Origin: Prevotella dentasini JCM 15908
GTDB taxonomy: Bacteria; Bacteroidota; Bacteroidia; Bacteroidales; Bacteroidaceae
Direction: 5' to 3'
DNA length: 64,000 bases
NCBI RefSeq assembly: GCF_000614065.1
Contig: NZ_BAKG01000009.1
Span: 1-64,000, forward strand
A program made the translations under genes and the position numbers. The stretch's first letter is position 1, and every line of letters starts with the position of its first letter. Below the pieces are notes generated by a model. It ran no database searches, was not told the origin of the DNA, and was given only the letters and a program-made list of their open reading frames with translations. Shown piece by piece: positions 17,189 through 28,061 of the stretch.

Positions 17189-18613
17189 TTACTTCACCTC
17201 CACGGTCTGCATGCCGATGCCCTTGTAGCGCAGCGGTCCGTACTTGCCGCCGCCCTGATGGTCTTGGCAGAAGCTGTAGTCGTGGGCTACGGTGCGTCCC
17301 TTGTCATCCTTGTAGACCACCCATGCCCGGAGTGCGCGGTCGGTGATGACGAGTCCGTTCTTATGGATTTTCCATGCGTCGTTTTCTATGACCACGCGTA
17401 TGCAGTCCGGTTTCTTCTGCTTGGCTATGCGGAGCACCTGTGCGTTGAGCGATGCGTTGAGTGCGCCCGGCTTGAGGGTTACTTTCTCCAGCGGAGCCTC
17501 TTTCATTGCTCCGTCGAGGATGCTGGCGTATTCCCGTGTGTTGTAGTACTTGGTGTAGAGCACCAGTGCCTTGTTGAACTTGCCCTTGTTGGCAGCGAAG
17601 TCCTTGTGGTGCATCATCACTTTGTCGTATAGCTCGTTGGCTGCGAGCATGTAGGCCACCTTGGCGTAGCCCGGCTTCCGTGCCTCCATCGTCTGGTAGA
17701 GTTCGAGCACTATTTGGTTGATGAGGTTGATGTCCACGTCGTTGCAGGCAATCTCCCGCATCAGGTCCTCGCGCCGGCTCCGTATATTGTCTGCATCGTA
17801 GGGGAACATCCATCCCTTTTTGGCGTATGCCACACCGGAGTTGGTCTTTATCTCATAGTTCCTCACTCGTCTCACGGCATTGCTCTGGCTGGCGAGAATC
17901 ATGGCGAGCTTGTAGACGCCCTGCTTGCTGTTGGGGTCGGCAAAGAAGGCTGCGGCGAATGGGTAGCGGTAGACGTCGTCCTCCTGTACTGCCAATGGCT
18001 GTCCGTCTGCCGATACGAGTTCGGGTATCTGCTCGTTGCTCGCAAGGTAGAGGGTTATTTCATAATTGATAGGCGCGGTTAGAATCTCTTCCATAATGCT
18101 GTAGAGAATCCTGTCGCCGTTTCCTGCCCATTTGCCCAGTTCGTACATCACGGGATACTTGTAGTAAGGCTGGAGAGGGAAGTACTTGGGGTCGAGATGC
18201 TCGTAGGCGGCGTGCACCTGTTTGTAGGAGCGCGTGGAGAAGTCGGGCACGGTCTCGTCCTGCGCCTGCGGGTCGTTGGCAATGGCTTCCTTCGAGGGTT
18301 TGAAGTTGCGCTTGTGGAGCGTTGCCATTCCGCCGTCGTCAGTGGAGCTGCCGTTGGAGGTGCTCTCTTCGGGCAGGTTCACGCCTGCCTTTCCGGCAAC
18401 GTCCTTGGCTGCTTTCTTGGCTTTTTTCTTGGCGGTGCCGATGGCGGCGTCGGTAGCGTCGTCCATTGCCCTTTCTACGGCGTGTTCCACTTTTTCCTTT
18501 GCCTTTTTCTTCGCCTTGTCGATGAGTTTCCCGAACTGTGCCTGTGCAGGCGTTGCGATTGCGAATGTCAGTGCGATGGCTGCCGACATTGCGATGAACT
18601 TGTTTTGTCTCAT
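17189..18613 (-). CDS. Secreted protein of unknown function
   Basis: 474 residues with a signal peptide ending TPAQAQ (about residue 26). Residues 27-75 form a long basic amphipathic helix (KLIDKAKKKAKEKVEHAVER, KKKAKKAAKDVAG). From about 120 to the end the protein is a globular, helix-rich domain with SRREDLMREIACNDVDINLI and a C-terminal sheet-like region (IRVVIENDAWKIHKNG). No enzyme signature is visible. It is probably periplasmic; the lysine-rich helix could bind acidic polymers. It stands alone, with repeats on both sides. Confidence 0.75.
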   Translation of the reverse strand: MRQNKFIAMSAAIALTFAIATPAQAQFGKLIDKAKKKAKEKVEHAVERAMDDATDAAIGTAKKKAKKAAKDVAGKAGVNLPEESTSNGSSTDDGGMATLHKRNFKPSKEAIANDPQAQDETVPDFSTRSYKQVHAAYEHLDPKYFPLQPYYKYPVMYELGKWAGNGDRILYSIMEEILTAPINYEITLYLASNEQIPELVSADGQPLAVQEDDVYRYPFAAAFFADPNSKQGVYKLAMILASQSNAVRRVRNYEIKTNSGVAYAKKGWMFPYDADNIRSRREDLMREIACNDVDINLINQIVLELYQTMEARKPGYAKVAYMLAANELYDKVMMHHKDFAANKGKFNKALVLYTKYYNTREYASILDGAMKEAPLEKVTLKPGALNASLNAQVLRIAKQKKPDCIRVVIENDAWKIHKNGLVITDRALRAWVVYKDDKGRTVAHDYSFCQDHQGGGKYGPLRYKGIGMQTVEVK

Positions 18614-19357
18614 AGTTTTGTTAATTTTATTGTTGATGATAAAGATTGTTTGTTTCTGCTATGGAGTTGAGGGGGATAGAGAAGTCGGGGGAGGTCGGGG
18701 GGACGGATGTCCTTTTGCTTGGGATTGCCGGGAGAGGGCTGTTGTTCCTTTGACTTCTTTCAGCTTCCTTTCACATCTTCTTTACTCTTTCGTTTCAAAC
18801 ATCGCCGTTGCTTTTTGGACGGACAGACGCGGGTGCGTGTTTTTGTTTGTCGGACAGACACGCGGTCTGTCCCTACGGGTTGGTTGTGTCCTCTGCGTCG
18901 TGTTGCGCTATCGGGCGGCAGGGGGTGTTTGCTCTGTTGTAGGGACAGGCCCCGTGCCTGTCCGCCTTGTTCCCTTCGTCCGGTGTTTGCCTTCATGCCT
19001 TTCTACTCCTTATTACATGTCGGGCAATGCTGAATTTTCTGCTGCAAAGTTAGATACGCACAGCACGAAAGTACATTGCAGAATCGGACAAAAATGTTTC
19101 AAAATCGGACATTCTTCGTCTTTCTGACTTATCAATATCGGTCTGTCTGTAAACACTTGCTGCTCAAAGGTTTAATAGTGATAGCTTTATCCTTTTTAAC
19201 AATCAGCGGTTTTTAGGCATCAAACGGTTTCCTGATGATAGTTCCGTTCAGATTCCGTCCCCACAGGGTGAGCCGCCGGCAGGCTGGAAACCGCGGGGTG
19301 GCGCGTCTCCGGCTTTTGCCCCGGCGCGGACAAGGCACAAGATAAAGGAGATTTTCC
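18614..19357. repeat. Gene-free stretch with family A elements
   Basis: Family A elements at 18851-18878 (A-T type) and 18938-18964 (G-C type) are arranged back to back rather than facing. A diverged half-copy lies near 18821. The linker CTGCGTCGTGTTGCG at about 18894 matches those at 16131 and 16365. The remainder (19020-19350) shows no gene. Confidence 0.8.
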
Positions 19358-19388
19358 TTGGTGCGCCCGAAAGTTTTGTGTATATTTG
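19358..19388 (+). promoter_or_regulatory. Promoter of the hybrid regulator
   Basis: TTG at 19358-19360, 20 bases, then TATATTTG at 19381-19388. The leader to the start codon is about 105-175 bases. Confidence 0.65.
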
Positions 19389-19499
19389 CAGGCGTACAGA
19401 TTACCATCAGAAGGACAAGGCAACGAAGGCTCTGCTTCGGTTGCCGGCATAGTACGACTGCTGTCATGAATAACTCTGAATCATCACATTTCATATAAT

Positions 19500-22378
19500 A
19501 TGCAATTGTTCCGAAACGCCTCTTATGCAGCCTTGAAGCATTGCCATGAGACCTTTACGAATGGTATGGGGGGAATCCGCAGCCTTATTTCGCGCACACT
19601 GCCGGTGCTTGTGTCTATCCTGCTCCTGCTCGCCTCGTGCGGGAAGGAGCCGCATGCCTTTACCCCCGAGGAGCGCAAGGCGGCCGACAGCATCGTACAC
19701 GCTGTAGGCGGAGCCGACTCGCTCGCCCTGCTGCAAAGACGGCTGGAGGGCGAGGGCAACAGGCTCGGCAGCATCGTTGCCCTCAGGCGGTGGGGCAAGG
19801 CACTGCGCGACGATAGCCGCTTCGAGGAGGCACTGCGCGTCCACAGCAAGGGGCTGCAGCAGGCGGCCGACGCCGGCGATACGCTGGAATGGGTGCAGGC
19901 CCTGAACAATGTAGGTACGGACTACAGGCGCATGGGCGTGCTCGACGTGGCACAAGGATACCACTACAGCGCGTGGAAGATGAGCGAGGAGTGTGCCGAC
20001 ACCTCGTTCACGGCGAGGAAGAACCGCGTCGTGTCGCTCAACGGACTGGGCAACATCTACCTTACGCTGGGCAACTATGAGCGGGCCGACAGCACGCTGC
20101 GGATGTGCCTGAAAGGCGAACAGGAACTGCACAGCACGGTGGGGCAGGCCATCAACTACGCCAATCTCGGCTCCATCTTCGAGCACCGGGGACAGACAGA
20201 CTCGGCCTGGGTGTACTACCGCCGGTCGATGGAGCTGAACACCGAGGAGGGCAACGAGTTAGGCATCGCGCTCTGCCATACCTATTTCGGCTCGCTCTAC
20301 GAGAAGGCGCGGCAGTACGACAAGGCGGCTGCGGAGTATGAGACCGCTTACCGGCTGATGAAGGACTCCAAGGACGACTGGCACGCCCTCAACATGCTCA
20401 TTGCCCTTGCAGGCATCTGCCACGCCACGGGAAACGGAAGGCAGGGAGATGGAATGTCTCGGCAGGGCAAGGCAGGTGGCGGAGGCCATAGGCTCGCGCG
20501 AGCATCTGGGTCAAATCCACACCTTATATTATAGGCACTACAAGCAGAAGGGCGACTGCCGCGCGGCACTGGCCGCCTACGAGAAGGCTACGGCCATGCA
20601 GGACAGCGTGCTGGGCATGGAGAAAGTGAACCGCATACAGAACACGAGCCTGAACATAGAGCGAAACAGGCAGGAAAGGGAAATGAACGAGGCGAGAGTC
20701 AAACTGGAGCAGGAACGGACGGCACGCCAGATAGACTATGCCGTCTTCGTCTTCGTCGTCATCATCCTGATAGGCGCGCTGGTGGCCTTCCTCTACATAC
20801 AGCGTTTCCACCGCCGCAACCACTTGGCACTGAAGCGGCTGGCGGCACTGCGCGAAAACTTCTTCACCAACATCACCCACGAGTTCCGAACGCCGCTCAC
20901 CGTCATACTCGGACTGAGCCGCGACCTCCAAGAACCTGACGTGAAGGAAGTGGAAGACAAGGCCCGGACCATACAGCGGCAGGGAGAGGGGCTGCTCATG
21001 CTCATCAACCAGCTGCTCGACATATCGAAGATAAAGTCGGCGGTGGGCAATGCCGACTGGAAGAACGGCAACATCATAGCCTACCTCGGCATGATAGTGG
21101 AAAGCTACCGCGACCATGCACGTAGCCGCAACATAGAGCTGCAACTCATATCGAAGGGAGAAGTGGTGATGGACTTCGTGCCCGACTACGTGGCCAAGGT
21201 GCTCAACAACCTGCTCTCAAACGCCTTCAAGTTCACGCCCGAATACGGAAGGGTGAGCGTGGAGGCATGGCGCGAGGGCGACAGGCTGCTGATAGAGGTG
21301 GCAGACACGGGCAGGGGCATGGACGGGAAAACGCTTGCCCACGTCTTCGAGCCGTTCTATCAGGCGACAGCGACGCACAGCACATAGGCACGGGCGTAGG
21401 CCTGGCCCTCGTCATGCAGATAATGAAAGCCGTCGACGGGACGATTACGGCAGAGAGCACTCCCGGCAAAGGCACGACGTTCCACATCAGCGTGCCCGTG
21501 AGGAACTCCGGCCGTCATGCAAAGTCCGTCGTTACGGATGCCGGAAACGTTCCGCTGCTGCCCAAGGCCGGGCCTGAGCTTGACGACAGCGAGGGCGACG
21601 ACAGCCAGTGCCGGCTGCTCGTCATTGAAGACAACCGCGACATTGCCGCCTATATCGCTCGCAGTTCGTGGGCCGCTACGCCGTCTCCTACGCCGGCAAC
21701 GGTAAGGACGGACTGGAAAAGGCAGAGGAACTGGTGCCCGACCTCATCATTACCGACCTGATGATGCCCGGCATGGACGGACTGGAGGTGTGCAGGCAGG
21801 TGCGCGGCAACGAAATCATCAACCACATTCCCGTCATCGTCGTTACGGCAAAGATTACCGACGAAGAGCGCATCAGGGGCATAGAGGCCGGGGCGGACGC
21901 CTATCTCGCCAAGCCGTTCAATGCCGACGAGCTGCGGACGAGGGTGGAGAAGCTCTTGGAAGGCAGGCGGATGTTGCAGAAGAAGTTTGCCGGAATGATG
22001 CAGCAGCGCGGGGAAGAGACGGAAGAAGGCGGCAGGGCGAACGAGGCCGATCTGCGGTTCCTCACCAAGGTGTCGGGGCTGGTCAGCAGGCATCTCGACC
22101 GCAACAGGATGGTGGACGTGGCAGCCGTCGCCTCCGGCATGGGCATGAGCCCGCGGCAGTTCTACCGGAAGATAAATGCCCTTGTGGGCGATACCCCTGC
22201 CGCCCATATCCAGCGTCTGAAGATAAAGCGCGCATGCAGTCTGCTGGACAAGGACAGCAAGGTAAGCTTTGCGGAAGTGGCAGAGCAGTGCGGATTCGAC
22301 GCTTATCCCAATTTCGTGCGTGCGTTCAAGAACGTGTGCGGCGTTACCCCTACCGAGTACAGGAGGCGCGGAGAGTAG
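19500..22378 (+). CDS. Hybrid two-component regulator: TPR, kinase, receiver, AraC (three frame breaks)
   Basis: About 959 residues when repaired. A lipoprotein-like signal ends LLLASCGKEP (a start at 19566 would fit it better). TPR-type helical repeats follow to about residue 380, then a coiled coil and one membrane helix (YAVFVFVVIILIGALVAFLY). The kinase has its phosphorylated His in THEFRTPLT and ATP-binding LLSNAFKFTP and GTGVGLAL; the receiver has ITDLMMPGMDG; an AraC-type helix-turn-helix ends the chain. It thus senses in the periplasm and binds DNA itself. Breaks lie near 20425 (two bases lost or one gained), 21366 (a C lost in CAGGCCGAC) and 21660 (a G lost in CTCGGCAG). Target genes are unknown; the MFS exporter downstream is a candidate. 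Confidence 0.88.
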
Positions 22379-22465
22379 GCAATGGTGCCCTGCAAGGGAA
22401 AACGAACTTGCCGTCCAGTGCCTGTCGGTGCCGGAGTTATCCGAAACGATTAGAAAGTAACAGGA

Positions 22466-22624
22466 ATGGAAGAAACAAACAGTTTGCAGCCGGTGTGCGG
22501 ACAAGCCCGGCAGACGGAATGTCCCTGTCCGAAGGCCTGCCCCCGGCACGGCCGGTGCAGTGAGTGCGTGGCACATCACCGCAGCCACGGCAACCTGCCC
22601 TTTTGTCTCAAGGGCTTGGCATAG
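22466..22624 (+). CDS. Small Cys-rich protein, DUF6485-like
   Basis: 52 residues, MEETNSLQPVCGQARQTECP onward, with seven cysteines in a pattern like CPCPKACPRHGRCSECVAHH followed by HGNLPFC. Short proteins with C.C...CPRHG.C.ECV..HR..G.LP.C are widespread in anaerobes (DUF6485-like), and presumably bind zinc or an iron-sulfur cluster. The gene lies between the hybrid regulator and the MFS gene, 87 bases after the former and 63 before the latter, all on the same strand. The start follows AACAGGA at a plausible distance. Confidence 0.7.
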   Translation: MEETNSLQPVCGQARQTECPCPKACPRHGRCSECVAHHRSHGNLPFCLKGLA

Positions 22625-22687
22625 CGGTTATGAAATAGATAAGGAAAAACTTCCCGTCGCTGTGTGCGGCAGGGCAGACTTTGCAGG

Positions 22688-23856
22688 ATGATACGATTGA
22701 AGGAAGACGGGGGAATCCCCCGCGCCATGATGATTATGATGGCGGCTATGGCAGGCCTGACGGTTGCCAATCTGTACTATAATCAGCCCTTGCTCGAGAA
22801 GATATGCCGCGACCTTGGCGTCAGCGAGGTGTCGGCAAATCTCATCACGGTGATTACGCAGACGGGCTATGCCTTGGGGCTTTGCTTCCTCATACCCTCG
22901 GGCGATTTGTATTCGCGCCGCCGGCTCATTATCGTCAGCATGGCAATGGCCGCCCTCATGGCGGTCGTCATCGGCTTTGCCGCCGACATCTACACGATAT
23001 GGGCAGCCTCCGTATTCTTGGGGGCGTTTTCCGTCGTACCGCAATTCTTCCTGCCGATAGCCACCCAGTTCTCAAGGCCCGGGAACAAGGCGCGCAACAT
23101 GGGCTACGTGCTCTCCGGGCTGCTCGTGGGCATATTGGGGGCACGCGTCGTGGGCGGACTGGTAGGCGAGTGGCTGGGCTGGCGGTCGATGTTCCTGATA
23201 GCGGCAGGCATCATGCTGCTGTGCCTTATCATCACCTTGCGGATGATGCCCGACATGAAGCGCAATTTCCACGGCAGCTACGCCTCGCTGATGAAGACCG
23301 TGTTCCAAATCTTCATCGCCCATCCGGGCATACGCGTCAACTCCGTCCGGGCAGCCTTCGGCTTCGGCAGTCTGCTGACGGTATGGGCCTGTCTGGCCTT
23401 CCACCTTGCCAAGGACTTTGGCGTCGGCTCGGACATGGTGGGCATGCTCGGGCTGTGTGGCATAGCAGGGGCAATGGTGGCCAGCGGTCTGGGGCGGTAC
23501 GTGCCCCGTTTCGGCGTGTACCGCTTCTCTGTCGCAGGCGGCAGTATAATGATTGCCGGCTGGCTCGTGGCCCTGTTCTTGGGCAACAGCTACGTGGGCA
23601 TGGCAGCCAGCATCATCCTGCTCGACATCGGCCTGCAATGCCTGCAACTCAGCAATCAGAGTGCCAGTATAGCAGAGATACCCTCCGCAAGCAACCGCGT
23701 GAACACCATCTTCATGACCATCTATTTCGTCGGTGGTTCGTTGGGCACCTTCCTTGCCGGATGGGGCTGGAAGACGGCCGGATGGCAGGGCGTGTGCGCT
23801 GTCGGTATCGTCATGGCAGGCATGAGCTGCTTGTCAGCCTGATTGCGAGGAAGTGA
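22688..23856 (+). CDS. MFS transporter (frame break at the end)
   Basis: About 389 residues with twelve hydrophobic helices. The YNQPLLEKI sequence after helix 1 and GDLYSRRRLI between helices 2 and 3 (the MFS signature loop) place it with drug or sugar exporters of the YgaY/YtbD type. Near 23832 the frame ends prematurely as MSCLSA; restoring one C in ATGAGCTGCTTG gives MSLLVSLIARK and a stop at 23854-23856, the natural end. It follows a sensor/regulator gene on the same strand, so induction by that regulator is plausible. The substrate is unknown. Confidence 0.85.
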
Positions 23857-24246
23857 AAGAAGGCGCAGGCAGCGCATGCAGTACTGATTCGTTCTGTCTG
23901 AAGTCTTAGGCGACTCGCAGGCAACCCGTAGGGACAGACCGCGTGTCTGTCCGATAAACAAAAATATGCACGTAGGTAACGACGCCGGACAGGCCCCGTG
24001 CCTTTCCGAAACGGTGGAACGCACGATTTGTGTTAATGTCGGATTGTTTTTGATGCGGACAGGCACGTGGCCTGTCCCTACATTTTTATTTCCCCTCCAC
24101 GTTCCTGAACACGGTGGCGGAACGCGCCCTGCGCAACGGGAAAACGAAAGGGGCGGTTTGACGATGCGAAAACGGCACTCTGACATGGTCGGAGTGCCGT
24201 TTTCGTTTTTCGGGCGTGGCGAGGGGGTGGGAAGGACAGGCGGCTG
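23857..24246. repeat. Gene-free stretch with family A and C repeats
   Basis: Family A at 23927-23953 (A-T type), 23986-24008 (G-C type, one mismatch) and 24056-24082 (G-C type, reverse). A family C hairpin lies at 24167-24205: CGAAAACGGCACTC / GAGTGCCGTTTTCG, 14 perfect pairs, loop TGACATGGTCG, then TTTTT. The 9760-9820 locus has the same order of a decayed family A copy followed by this hairpin. Confidence 0.85.
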
Positions 24247-24504
24247 TCAGCCGCGCCTTGCGCTGCGCGCGAGGGCAAGGCGTTTCTCGTAGACGGGACG
24301 CCACTTGTCTATCATGGCCTGAAGATTGCGGCTGCGCTGCCCGAGTTCGCGGTATTCGGCGGTGTCGGTCAGCGAGTTGCGGCTCATCTCGAGCATGCGC
24401 GAGAGGAGGAGCTGCTGCTGTGCGTCGGCCTGACGGAGCTGGTTGCCGAGCTTTTCGAGGCTCTCCGTGAACTGGAGGGCGCGGTCTATGTGGTCTTGTT
24501 CCAT
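24247..24504 (-). CDS. Unknown small helical protein
   Basis: 85 residues, all helical and probably coiled-coil, from MEQDHIDRALQFTESLEKLG to LARSARRG. Heptad-like spacing of Leu is seen through QLRQADAQQQLLLSRMLEMS. The start at 24504 is chosen because upstream in-frame residues look non-coding. No family is recognised and no partner is obvious. Confidence 0.5.
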   Translation of the reverse strand: MEQDHIDRALQFTESLEKLGNQLRQADAQQQLLLSRMLEMSRNSLTDTAEYRELGQRSRNLQAMIDKWRPVYEKRLALARSARRG

Positions 24505-24594
24505 ATCGTTTGTGGGTCGGATAAAGCTTGCAGCGGTGCGTGCCGGAAGCATAATAGGGATGGAGGGATGGCCTTGGGGAGCTGCTTGACTTGC

Positions 24595-25080
24595 TTAGTT
24601 GTAGAAGTTGACATCCAACAGCATCCTGAAATGGTGTTCAAGTTCCTGTCTGAAAGGGTGGGTAGAGGAGTATAATGCCATTGCAAAATTGGTCTCACCG
24701 TCTATATCGAAACTCCCATCCAGTTTAGAAAGCGTACCGTCGTCAAACTCTGAAAACCATTTATCGAAGAGTCTTTTGCGGCACATCTGCCTTTTGTCGC
24801 TGCTGTCGTAAATGGCAACCATCGCATTGTCGTTTCTCTGAAAGAACCTTTCCAAGATATTCAGGATCGTGTTGCGGACAGCATTGCTGCTCTTACACTT
24901 CCCATGGGGCGGAAATCTTTCTATGCCAAAGGCGTAGACCGGGTATTCCGTGCCGATGACATCCGAGTAGTCGAGAAACGTTATTATGTACAGGATGCCG
25001 TCGTCTGTGGTAAATTCGTAGGCCGACGTCTCATAATTGTATTTTATTTCAAACTGGACGAGCGAATTTAATTCTGTCAT
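24595..25080 (-). CDS. DUF6169 family protein
   Basis: 161 residues. The core MVAIYDSSDKRQMCRKRLFDKWF (about residues 90-112) and the Tyr/Phe-rich N-terminal sheet (YETSAYEFTTDDGILYIITF) fit DUF6169, a Bacteroidetes family of unknown function. The start codon overlaps the end of a 44-residue gene by 32 bases, so translation is coupled. Base composition is lower in G+C than neighbouring genes, suggesting recent acquisition. A two-gene toxin-antitoxin-like module is a reasonable but untested idea. Confidence 0.7.
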   Translation of the reverse strand: MTELNSLVQFEIKYNYETSAYEFTTDDGILYIITFLDYSDVIGTEYPVYAFGIERFPPHGKCKSSNAVRNTILNILERFFQRNDNAMVAIYDSSDKRQMCRKRLFDKWFSEFDDGTLSKLDGSFDIDGETNFAMALYSSTHPFRQELEHHFRMLLDVNFYN

Positions 25081-25183
25081 TCTTGAAGCCTTTCAGGGTG
25101 CCGTGCTCACGAATATAGTTCTGAACTTCCTTTTTGTCTTCCATCATCCGGCGGATAATGGAGGGGGCTGTATTCTTCTTCAT
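25049..25183 (-). CDS. Small protein coupled to DUF6169
   Basis: 44 residues: MKKNTAPSIIRRMMEDKKEV, then a middle NYIREHGTLKGFK and the end KFARPV. Basic, helical, without a signal peptide. It overlaps the DUF6169 start by 32 bases. Small proteins of the form ...YIREHGTLKGF...F..P. are regular upstream neighbours of DUF6169 genes as far as I recall. It could be an antitoxin-like or DNA-binding partner. Confidence 0.6.
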   Translation of the reverse strand: MKKNTAPSIIRRMMEDKKEVQNYIREHGTLKGFKNDRIKFARPV

Positions 25184-25414
25184 GTTCGTTTGCTTTGTGG
25201 TTCTTGGGCGAAGAACCTGTTTAGTGCTACAAATTTACAAAATAAGTTTTCTCCACGCGGTTTTCATCAAGGGTTTAACGCTGAGTTGTTGTGGAATTAA
25301 CTATAAATTAACATTCAGACGTTAAACATTCGGATGAAAGGGGCTGGCCGGCGGGGAATAAGGAATGTGGGTCGGTAATTGACGTCTTCCTGCTTCGGGC
25401 AGGCGCAACGAGAA

Positions 25415-25442
25415 ATCCCCTCTCGGGGAGGAGAGGGGATGT
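25415..25442. repeat. Family B palindrome downstream of the DUF5686 gene
   Basis: CCCCTCTCGGGGAGGAGAGGGG lies ten bases past the stop of the minus-strand gene and may serve as its terminator. Confidence 0.55.
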
Positions 25443-25452
25443 ATGCGGTGGG

Positions 25453-27972
25453 TTAGAATACTAGATTGAATCCGAAGCGGATGCCGTCGACCGATATGCC
25501 CGGGTAGGCGGTGTAGGTGAGGCGGCGCACGTAGTCGACTTCGAGGCACTTGAAGATGTTGTGTATGCCGACGACAAGCTCGAGGTAAGGCTCGTGGTTC
25601 ATCACGTGCGTGCTCGGGGAATCGGTAGAGGTCGGGGTCGGCGGCGTTCTGCGGCAGGTAGGGGTTGTTCTTGTCGGTCAGGTGTCCCCACATTCCCTTG
25701 AAGGCGATGTACTCGCGCCACTTCAGGTGCTTCAGCAGCGGAATACGGTTGAAGACCTTTCCCTCGAGGTTCCACGCAAGGTTGAACTGCGCGTAGCGGT
25801 CGTTGAGGAACTCCATGTTCTCCATGAGGTTGAACGTTCCCTGATGTTCGAAGTACGACGTGTTGACGGGCGGCATGATAAGGAGTGGGAAGGGGACTTT
25901 GTTCCATTGTGCCCCTGCGGAGAGGCGGATGTCGAATCTTCCCCAGCTGCCGAGCCAGATGCGCTTGTAGGCTGACAGCTCGGTAAGGTTGGAGTTCAGC
26001 TGCGAGCCGAAGAGGCTCTGTATGCCCATGGTATGCCTGAGCTTGAACTCGGGGGCGTCGAGGTTGACTTCCATCCGCTGCTGCTTGGAGTTGATATAGC
26101 TTTGTCCGGGGCGGTAGTCGAAGCCGAGGGACAGCGAGGTCTGGCGTATTTTCGTTACGACGTCGCCGTTCAGGTGCTCGTAGAGGAGCTTTGCCGTCGG
26201 CTCGGTCTTCTCCATCTCGAAGGCGAAATGGGTGGCGAGGCCGTAGTCTGTCTCCCAGTCGAAGGTGAGCCGCTGGCGGTTGTAGAAGTACATTTTCTCT
26301 ACCTTGACGGGCCGGAAGGCCATGAAGATGTTGTCCTTGTTGTGGATGAGATATTTGTCGGAGGGCGACTCCACGTCCTTGTATGCCTCTATGGATATGG
26401 TGCGGATGGGAAACTCTATGGGCTGGTACTGGGGCTTGTTGAACGAATAGGTTGCCTTTGCCCCGTAGTAGCTGTTTTTTGTCTTCGTGCCGTAGGCGTA
26501 GTAGCCGTCGAAGAACCAGTGCGGACTGAAGTGTGCCGTGGTGCGGGCTGCTGCACGGAGGCGTATGCCGTCGACGAAGTTCTTGGAGAGGAACGTGTTG
26601 ACCGGTCCTATGTCTATCTTGCTGGGATGCTTCCCGTTGCCCGTCTCGATGAAGTTCTCTATCAGGCCTTCGCACCGAACATGACCCAGCGGAATCGTCG
26701 GGTCTTGGCCATCTTGCTGACGAAATCGTCCATGCCGCTCTCGCTCTTGGTGAGCTGTGCCGTCCGGTGCTCGCTCCAGAAGCTGTCGTCGCGCATCTTG
26801 GCACCGGCGTCATACTTCAGTTTTGCCTTGCCCTTGAAGAGGGCGTCGGGAATGGGGGCGAAGGCATAGTTGCGCATGCCTGTGGTACGGATGACGATGA
26901 CGCGCTGGAAGAGGTCTGTCAGCTTCAGCTCGGCCACCATGTTGTCCGTGGTCAGCACCCATTCGCCGTTGGGCTGCTGTTCGTACTCCTGCCCGAACTT
27001 CATTGCATCGACGAAGTTGACGCCCGTGTTGGCAGGGAGCTGCATGTCGCACTTGCGTACGTGCAGGGAGCTGTCGGCAAGGACGTAGAGTTCGCCCCGG
27101 AATCCGAAGTCCTGCTGGTTGGCAGGCATGAATTGCAGGCGTATGCACTTGTCTTTTCCGATGTAGAGAGTGTCGTCTATGTAGAAATGGTAGAAGGAGA
27201 TGGCGGTGGAGCCGATGGGCGATGGGAAACGCGACTGAAGGAGATTGATTTGGTCGTCGTAGAGGTCGATGTCCTTGAAGATGTCCTTCACCACGGTGTT
27301 GAGGGCGGACCCGGTCTGTATCAGCTTCGAGATGCCTTTGGTAGACTGGCCCTTGATGATGTCCTTCTCGTCGCGCGGCGACTTGCGGTAGACGTGCTGA
27401 GTGAGCGTCTCGTCGACGGAGAAGGGGAGGATGAGCTTGTTGTTGTACGCGCAGACTTCCACCTGATCGAGCAGCCACGGCGACTTCGCGAAGAGAGAGC
27501 CTTCCAGCTCGTCGGGCGTAAGGTTGTTGATGGCCATCGTAACCTTCTGATACTTGTCGTACTGATAGTAGTCGTGGTTGGAGAGGTCTGTCGTTTTCTT
27601 GGCGGCAATGACGCGCCGCATCAGTTCTACGGCCGGATTGTCCTTGCGCGAATATTTGTGCCGGCGTTTCGCCTGTACGACGACGCCTTCGAGTTGTCTT
27701 GAGTCGGCAGCGAGGGCTACTTTTATTGTCTCGGGGGTGGAGGTGGTTATCCTGACGCGCTTCGCCTTGTAGCCGACTGCGGTAACGGTCAGTTGCTGTC
27801 CTGCCTTGCGTGCAATGACGAGCAGTCCCGACGCGTCGGCCGATGCGCCGAGTCTCAGCGACTTGTAGTTGGCGTTGGCGTAGGGGATGCTGTCTCCTGT
27901 CTGGGAATCGACGACATAGCACCGCAGGTTCTGTGCGGAGGCGGCGAGGGTGAAGAAGAATAGGAGAAGCAT
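25453..27972 (-). CDS. DUF5686 / carboxypeptidase-regulatory-like outer-membrane protein (two frame breaks)
   Basis: About 840 residues when repaired. Start 27972 gives a signal peptide MLLLFFFTLAASAQ. Next comes a carboxypeptidase-regulatory-like beta-sandwich (residues about 15-100, SQTGDSIPYANANYKS, VGYKAKRVRI). The rest is the DUF5686 region, likely an outer-membrane beta-barrel, ending GIRFGFNLVF with a terminal Phe. The first break, near 26667, is one G lost in GCGAAGGGCCTGATAGAG. The second, near 25614, needs two bases added or one removed (CCCGAGCACGCACGTG); beyond it the barrel continues HVMNHEPYLELVVGIHNIFK. Function is unknown; the family is often found with TonB-dependent systems. 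Confidence 0.82.
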
Positions 27973-28061
27973 TATCCCGGCTTTCCCCGGAAGAAGAAGC
28001 CCCCCGAAGCTCTTCCAATGGGAGCGTGGGCGTCTTCCTGTAGGGGACGTGCCAAGTAAAA

